From positions 248,001 to 312,000 of the forward strand of contig NZ_JNXI01000016.1 of NCBI RefSeq assembly GCF_000717055.1: 64,000 nucleotides of DNA, read 5' to 3'. Position numbers and translations under genes: made by a program. Source of the DNA: Streptomyces iakyrus (GTDB lineage Bacteria; Actinomycetota; Actinomycetes; Streptomycetales; Streptomycetaceae). Below are positions 59,887 to 64,000 of the stretch, piece after piece. Each line of letters begins with the position of its first letter. Position 1 is the stretch's first letter. Below the pieces are notes generated by a model, which was given only the letters and a program-made list of their open reading frames with translations, had not been told where the DNA came from and searched no databases.

Positions 59887-61440
59887 TCAGAGCGCGGTCA
59901 GGCTCCACAGGCGGAACACGCCCGTGCCGTCCGACAGGTACTGGCCGCCGCCGACGTCCTCGGTGGTGACGACGTACTCCTTGGCCTGCCACAGCGGCAG
60001 CACCGGGACGTCCTGGGCGACGGTCTGCTGCACCGAGCGGAAGTCCTGGTCGGCCTCGGTCCGCTCCGCGAAGCGCCGGCTGTCCTTGATGAGCCGGTCG
60101 ACGGTCTTGCTGCTGTAGCCGGTGTTCATGGCGCTGCCGGTGCCGACGAGCGCGGCGCCGAAGGTGTCCGGGTCGGGGAAGTCGGCGACCCAGCCGACGG
60201 CGTACGCGTCGAGCTTGCCGCTCGCCCACTGCTTCTGGAAGGCCGTCCACTCGTAGCCCTTGAGGGTGACCTTGAAGAGGCCGCTCGCCTCCAGCTCCTT
60301 CTTGATCTCGGCGCCCTCCTGCTCGCCTGCCCCGCGGCCCTCGGCGTAGCCGTAGGTGAAGTGCACCGGCAGGCTCACACCGGCCTGGGTGAGCAGCTGC
60401 CGGGCCTTCTCCGGGTCCGGCTTCGGATAGTCGTCGAAGAACGAGGCGGTGTGCCCGGTGAGACCGGCCGGGATCAGGGAGTACAGCGGATCGACGGTGC
60501 CGTCGTAGACGGTGGCGGCCAGCCGCTCGCGGTCGATGAGCCAGGCGATGGCCCGGCGGACCTTCGGCTCGTGCAGCGGCTTGCCCGCGCGGGTGTTGAA
60601 GTACAGATTGCGGGTCTCGGACCCGTCGGCCTCGTAGACGCGCTGGGTGGGGTCGCTCGGGTTGAGACCGGCCAGGACGCCGGGCGGCAGCTGGTCGGTG
60701 GCGACCTCGACCTGCTTGTCCTTCCACGCGGTGTCGAGAGCCTCGGGGGTCGCGTAGTAGCGCAGTTCGACGGGCTTGCCAGTGCCGCTGACGGCGCCCC
60801 GGTAGTGCCGGCTGGGCGCGAGGACCGCGTCCCGGTCCTTCGTGTACGAGGTGAGGGTGTACGGGCCCGTGCCGTCGACGCGGTCGCCGGTGCGCAGCTT
60901 GCCGGCCGGGTACGCGGTGTGGTCGACGATCGAACCGGCGCCGGTGGCCACCTTGAAGGGGAACGTCGCGTCCGGCGAGGTCAGGTGGAAGGTGACGGTC
61001 ATCCCGTCGGCATCGACGGAGCCGAGCGTGCCGAACAGGGACGCCGGGCCGACCGGGGCCTTGATCTTCAGGATCCGGTCGAAGGAGTACTTCACGTCCT
61101 CGGCGTTCATCGTCCGGCCGCTCGGGAAGGTGAGGCCGTCGCGCAGCGCGCAGCGGTAGGTGGTGAGGTCGCCCCGGACGAACGCGCAGCTCTTCGCCGC
61201 GTCCGGCACGGGGGCGGTGCCGCCCGGTGCGAAGGTCAGCAGCGACTGGAAGACGTTGCTGAACAGCGCCCAGGAGCCCGCGTCGTAGGCGCCGGCGGGG
61301 TCGAGCGAGGTGACGCCGTCCGTCGTGCCGACCGTGATGGTCTTCGCGTCGCCCTTCGACGGCAGGAGCTGCCAGGCGCCCACGCCGGCGGCTGCCAGGA
61401 CGAGCAGCCCCGCGAGTATCCGTATGCGAACCGATCGCAT
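59887..61440 (-). CDS. ABC transporter family-5 solute-binding protein
   Basis: A 517-residue peptide/nickel-type extracellular binding protein (SBP_bac_5). N-terminal anchor VRIRILAGLLVLAAAGVGAW; no lipobox Cys is present, unlike most Gram-positive members, so it is either membrane-anchored or released. Mature features: VTSLDPAGAYDAGSWALFSNVFQSLLTF, LRDGLTFPSGRTMNAEDVKYSFDRIL, FHLTSPDATFPF and TGPYTLTSYTKDRDAVL (in parts). GGAGGGCAAAG precedes ATG 61440. No permease or ATPase gene is adjacent, so its transporter is elsewhere. Substrate probably a peptide; not determinable. Confidence 0.9.
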   Translation of the reverse strand: MRSVRIRILAGLLVLAAAGVGAWQLLPSKGDAKTITVGTTDGVTSLDPAGAYDAGSWALFSNVFQSLLTFAPGGTAPVPDAAKSCAFVRGDLTTYRCALRDGLTFPSGRTMNAEDVKYSFDRILKIKAPVGPASLFGTLGSVDADGMTVTFHLTSPDATFPFKVATGAGSIVDHTAYPAGKLRTGDRVDGTGPYTLTSYTKDRDAVLAPSRHYRGAVSGTGKPVELRYYATPEALDTAWKDKQVEVATDQLPPGVLAGLNPSDPTQRVYEADGSETRNLYFNTRAGKPLHEPKVRRAIAWLIDRERLAATVYDGTVDPLYSLIPAGLTGHTASFFDDYPKPDPEKARQLLTQAGVSLPVHFTYGYAEGRGAGEQEGAEIKKELEASGLFKVTLKGYEWTAFQKQWASGKLDAYAVGWVADFPDPDTFGAALVGTGSAMNTGYSSKTVDRLIKDSRRFAERTEADQDFRSVQQTVAQDVPVLPLWQAKEYVVTTEDVGGGQYLSDGTGVFRLWSLTAL

Positions 61441-61624
61441 CGGCTTTGCCCTCCCCAGGCCCTGTGAGGCCCGTTGAGGCCCTTGTGCGTATGCCACACC
61501 CTTCGTGGCGGGATCACACAATCACAGGATTTTGAGCAGGGGGAAGGGAGATCTGATGAGTTGGGAAAGAACTTACCGATGGGCGATTCGGGGTGGTTTC
61601 ACAGCACTCCCACAGGAGCCGCGG

Positions 61625-63247
61625 TCAGGCCTGCTTCGACGCGAGCTCGATGACGGTGATGTCCGAGGGTGCGCCCACGCGGGTGGGCGGGCCCCAGGCG
61701 CCGGCGCCGCGCGAGACGTAGAGCTGGGTGTCGCCGTAGCGGTCCAGGCCCGCGAGGGTGGGGTTGGCGCCGGAGGCGATGAGGTTGCCGGGCCAGAGCT
61801 GGCCGCCGTGGGTGTGGCCGGAGAGCTGGAGGTCGACGCCGTGCTCGACGGCGTCGTGGATCTGGACGGGCTGGTGGGCGAGCAGAACGCACGCGCGTGA
61901 AGTGTCCCGGTCGCCGAGCGCCTTCGCGAAGTCGGGGCCCTGGCCCTCCTCCTCCCCGGCCACGTCGTTGACGCCGGCCAGGTCGAAGTGGGGCATCTCC
62001 CGGCGGGCGTTCTCCAGGGGGTCGATGCCCAGGCGGCGGACCTCCTCGACCCACTGCTCGGCGCCGGAGAAGTACTCGTGGTTGCCGGTGACGAAGTAGG
62101 AGCCGTGACGGGCCCTCAGCTGCGCGAGCGGGGCGGCCGCCGGGCCCAGGTCCTTCACGCTGCCGTCGACCAGGTCGCCGACGACCGCGATCAGGTCGGG
62201 CTGGGTCGAGTTGATCGTGTCGACGACCTTCTGCGCGAAGCCGCGTCCCAGGACCGGGCCGAGGTGCACGTCACTGACCACGGCGATCCGGTACCCGTGC
62301 GCGGCGCGCGGCAGCTTGGCCAGGGGCACGGTGACCCGCTTGACCTTCGGCCCGCGCAGCACGCCGTACGTCCCGTACCCCACGGTCCCGACGGCGGCGG
62401 CCGCGGCGGCCCCGGCGACGACGCGGGAGACGAAGAGGCGACGGGAGGGGCCGGTGGGGGTGAGAGTGGCGGCGCCGGCCGGCTCCGGGGACGCCTCGGG
62501 CGCCGCGTCCGGACCCGCCCCGATCTCCGGCTGGAGGACAGTCGCGGAGATGCCGCGGTCGGACTGCGAAGCGGCTGCGGACGCGGGTGTGTGGGCGGTC
62601 GCGCCGCCCGGCCGGGGACCTGCCGCGGTCTCGGACGCGGGGGCCGCACCGCTGCCGTCAGCCTGCGGCGCAGCGGGCGCGCCGACGCCACCATCGCGCC
62701 GCGAAGCGGCTGCGGGGGCCGCGCCTCCGACCGCCCGCGTGCCGGCCGCAGGCACGGCGGTCGCGGTAGAGGCCGCGTCACCACCGCCGTCGGGCTGCGC
62801 GGCGGGGGCCGTGCCCTCGTTGCCCCGGGGGGCTGTCGTAGCCGTGGTGGGAGTGGGGTTCGCCGGGGAGTCGGGGGCCGCGGACGCCGCCCGGCCGGGC
62901 TGTGCGCCCTGGTCCGTTCGTCTCGCGCGGTGTTCCAGGAAGCGGCGCAGCAGGGGTCTGACGATTTCGCCGGCCAGCACCGCCAGCAGCAGGTATATCG
63001 ACAGGGCCAGCCACAGGAAGCCCGGCCAGGCGAGGACCTGCTGGAGCCAGAACGGGGCGCCCGAGCGCTCGGCGACCAGGGCCGTGATCGCCAGGACCCA
63101 GCCGCCGGCGATCAGGACCGCGCCCGCCCGGCGCGTCAGGCCCGGGCCGCGGGTCGTGTCGCGGAACAGGCGGCGCCACACGTACCAGTTGGCCGTCACG
63201 ACGACGGCCAGGACCAGCACGGCGACGAGTACGAAAACGATGACCAC
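61625..63247 (-). CDS. Membrane metallophosphoesterase with long alanine-rich linker
   Basis: A 540-residue protein. Residues 1-110 contain about four membrane helices; ~150-290 are an unusually long Ala/Pro/Thr/Gly low-complexity region. A second hydrophobic segment begins RRLFVSRVVAGAAAAAAVGTV (in parts), resembling a twin-arginine or internal signal anchor. The calcineurin-like domain follows (~310-540): AVVSDVHLGP, AVVGDLVDG, VTGNHEYF, LLAHQPV and LQLSGHTHGGQLW, all metal ligands present. It likely acts outside the membrane on a phosphodiester or phospholipid-type substrate. GTG 63247 follows GGGAGACACGG. Confidence 0.88.
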   Translation of the reverse strand: MVIVFVLVAVLVLAVVVTANWYVWRRLFRDTTRGPGLTRRAGAVLIAGGWVLAITALVAERSGAPFWLQQVLAWPGFLWLALSIYLLLAVLAGEIVRPLLRRFLEHRARRTDQGAQPGRAASAAPDSPANPTPTTATTAPRGNEGTAPAAQPDGGGDAASTATAVPAAGTRAVGGAAPAAASRRDGGVGAPAAPQADGSGAAPASETAAGPRPGGATAHTPASAAASQSDRGISATVLQPEIGAGPDAAPEASPEPAGAATLTPTGPSRRLFVSRVVAGAAAAAAVGTVGYGTYGVLRGPKVKRVTVPLAKLPRAAHGYRIAVVSDVHLGPVLGRGFAQKVVDTINSTQPDLIAVVGDLVDGSVKDLGPAAAPLAQLRARHGSYFVTGNHEYFSGAEQWVEEVRRLGIDPLENARREMPHFDLAGVNDVAGEEEGQGPDFAKALGDRDTSRACVLLAHQPVQIHDAVEHGVDLQLSGHTHGGQLWPGNLIASGANPTLAGLDRYGDTQLYVSRGAGAWGPPTRVGAPSDITVIELASKQA

Positions 63248-63269
63248 GGTGCCGTGTCTCCCGAGAGCC

Positions 63270-63509
63270 CTATGACGTCCGGCGCAGTGCGCGCAGACCA
63301 CGCAACCCGATGGCCCCGACGACCGTCCCCAATACGAAGGAGACGACGGCGAGCAGCAGGTGCACCCAGAAGTAGGCCGTGGGACGGCCGTCGTCGAAGG
63401 CGAGCCCGCTGCCGTCCGCGACCAGGTTCTTGACGAAAGTGATCCAGATGACCCAGCTCCACACCCCGAAGGCGAGCAGGAACCAGGAGACGGGGCGGCT
63501 GAGCTTCAT
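63270..63509 (-). CDS. Small two-helix membrane protein
   Basis: A 79-residue protein with two hydrophobic helices (SWFLLAFGVWSWVIWITFV at residues ~8-27 and FWVHLLLAVVSFVLGTVVGAIGL at ~47-69), a short polar loop between them and a basic C terminus (RGLRALRRTS). Conserved upstream of the metallophosphoesterase gene in Streptomyces as I recall; the GTG of that gene lies 22 bp downstream, so the two are probably co-transcribed. ATG 63509 with GGGTG upstream. Function unknown. Confidence 0.78.
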   Translation of the reverse strand: MKLSRPVSWFLLAFGVWSWVIWITFVKNLVADGSGLAFDDGRPTAYFWVHLLLAVVSFVLGTVVGAIGLRGLRALRRTS

Positions 63510-63600
63510 GCACCCAGTATCGCCAGGGCCTGTCCGGTTCCGTTCGCGGGGTGGGGCCGGAGGCGGGACTTCCCCCCGTACGGCATGTACGTTTCCGACC

Positions 63601-64000
63601 GTGCCCGCTCCGAAGAAGACCACCAGGCGATCCCTGCTGGTCACCTCCGCCGTCCTGTCGTCCCTCGCCCTGGCCGCGCCCGCCGCCGTCGCCGCCCCGA
63701 AGCCCTCGGGCAGCCCGTCGGCGAGCGCGAGCCCGTCGGCCACTCCCCCCGCGTCGATGTCGACGGTGGGCGGCGCCCGGCTCGGCAAGCCGGGGACGCA
63801 GGTGAACCTGGCGAGCGGCGTGCCGGTGCTGCCGAAGGACCTGAGCGCCCGCTCCTGGATCGTGGCCGACGCCGAGTCCGGTGACGTGCTGGCCTCGCAC
63901 AACGCGCACTGGCGCCTCGCTCCGGCCAGCACGCTGAAGATGCTGTTCGCGGACACGCTGCTGCCGAAGTTCCCCAGGGACACCCAGCACAAGGTCGTGC
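63601..64000 (+). CDS. D-alanyl-D-alanine carboxypeptidase, N-terminal part
   Basis: The first 133 codons of a penicillin-binding protein of the DacA/PBP5 type, cut by the window end. Signal peptide: RRSLLVTSAVLSSLALAAPAAVAA (in parts), cleavage near residue 32, then a Ser/Pro linker. The transpeptidase-like domain starts SWIVADAESGDVLASHNA, and the active-site SxxK is Ser110-Thr-Leu-Lys113 in RLAPASTLKMLFA. Trims the terminal D-alanine from peptidoglycan side chains outside the membrane. GTG 63601 is divergent from the small membrane protein gene. The other catalytic motifs lie beyond the window. Confidence 0.92.
   Translation, partial: MPAPKKTTRRSLLVTSAVLSSLALAAPAAVAAPKPSGSPSASASPSATPPASMSTVGGARLGKPGTQVNLASGVPVLPKDLSARSWIVADAESGDVLASHNAHWRLAPASTLKMLFADTLLPKFPRDTQHKVV

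Overview
The window is chromosomal DNA of a Streptomyces-type actinomycete. This follows from the very high G+C, the strong third-position GC bias, frequent GTG starts, short start/stop overlaps inside operons, one rare TTA codon, and hallmark genes: sigQ-afsQ1-afsQ2, a poly-nonulosonic-acid cell-wall locus and a GTG-initiated sdhCDAB operon. From memory the gene order resembles the S. coelicolor segment running from the afsQ genes down past sdh. That is a recollection of synteny, not a comparison made here. No rRNA, tRNA, CRISPR array, insertion sequence or prophage was seen.

0-7.5 kb: the end of one aldehyde dehydrogenase overlapping a second that lacks the catalytic half; a small secreted protein; a uridine-kinase-like NTPase; then sigQ divergent from afsQ1-afsQ2-lipoprotein with an exact AfsQ1-type box between them; then VanZ-like and PspC proteins. 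7.5-12.4 kb: another small secreted protein, adenosine deaminase, an alpha/beta hydrolase without its nucleophile serine, and a divergent LysR/MFS pair. 12.4-16.7 kb: a DNA-polymerase sliding-clamp paralogue and a SigG-like ECF sigma factor, each behind a promoter matching the PafBC DNA-damage consensus; a STAS protein overlapping the sigma gene tail to tail; an AEC permease; a Uma2 protein.

16.8-25.2 kb is a nucleoside uptake and salvage block: thymidine phosphorylase, cytidine deaminase, two permeases, a double ATPase and two tandem BMP-type binding lipoproteins. Four of its promoters, counting the distant adenosine deaminase, carry the same palindrome around ACGCGCGTAG, which suggests one unnamed regulon. 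25.2-25.7 kb is non-coding and carries a 124-bp tandem repeat.

28.3-38.0 kb is a cell-surface glycopolymer locus. It has NeuB-like synthase, a CMP-nonulosonate synthetase fused to a HAD phosphatase, two sialyl/polysialyltransferase-like enzymes, a DUF6716-like protein, a GT2 glycosyltransferase, an acyltransferase and a methyltransferase. The logic fits a Kdn-type teichulosonic acid, as known in Streptomyces. Next come a TetR/FAD-monooxygenase module with two identical operators, a LysE exporter and an orphan acyl-CoA mutase large subunit.

42.5-52.3 kb is envelope-related: an L,D-transpeptidase lipoprotein, two paralogous ECF sigma/membrane-partner pairs, a PGRP amidase, three hypotheticals and a GH20 hexosaminidase. 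52.4-56.6 kb holds an OHCU-decarboxylase-like gene and sdhCDAB. 56.7-58.2 kb holds a second Uma2 gene, a doubtful secreted ORF and a VapC toxin remnant. The right end has a small TetR-associated membrane/DCC operon with two operators, an orphan family-5 solute-binding protein, a membrane metallophosphoesterase, and the start of a D-alanyl-D-alanine carboxypeptidase cut off by the window end.
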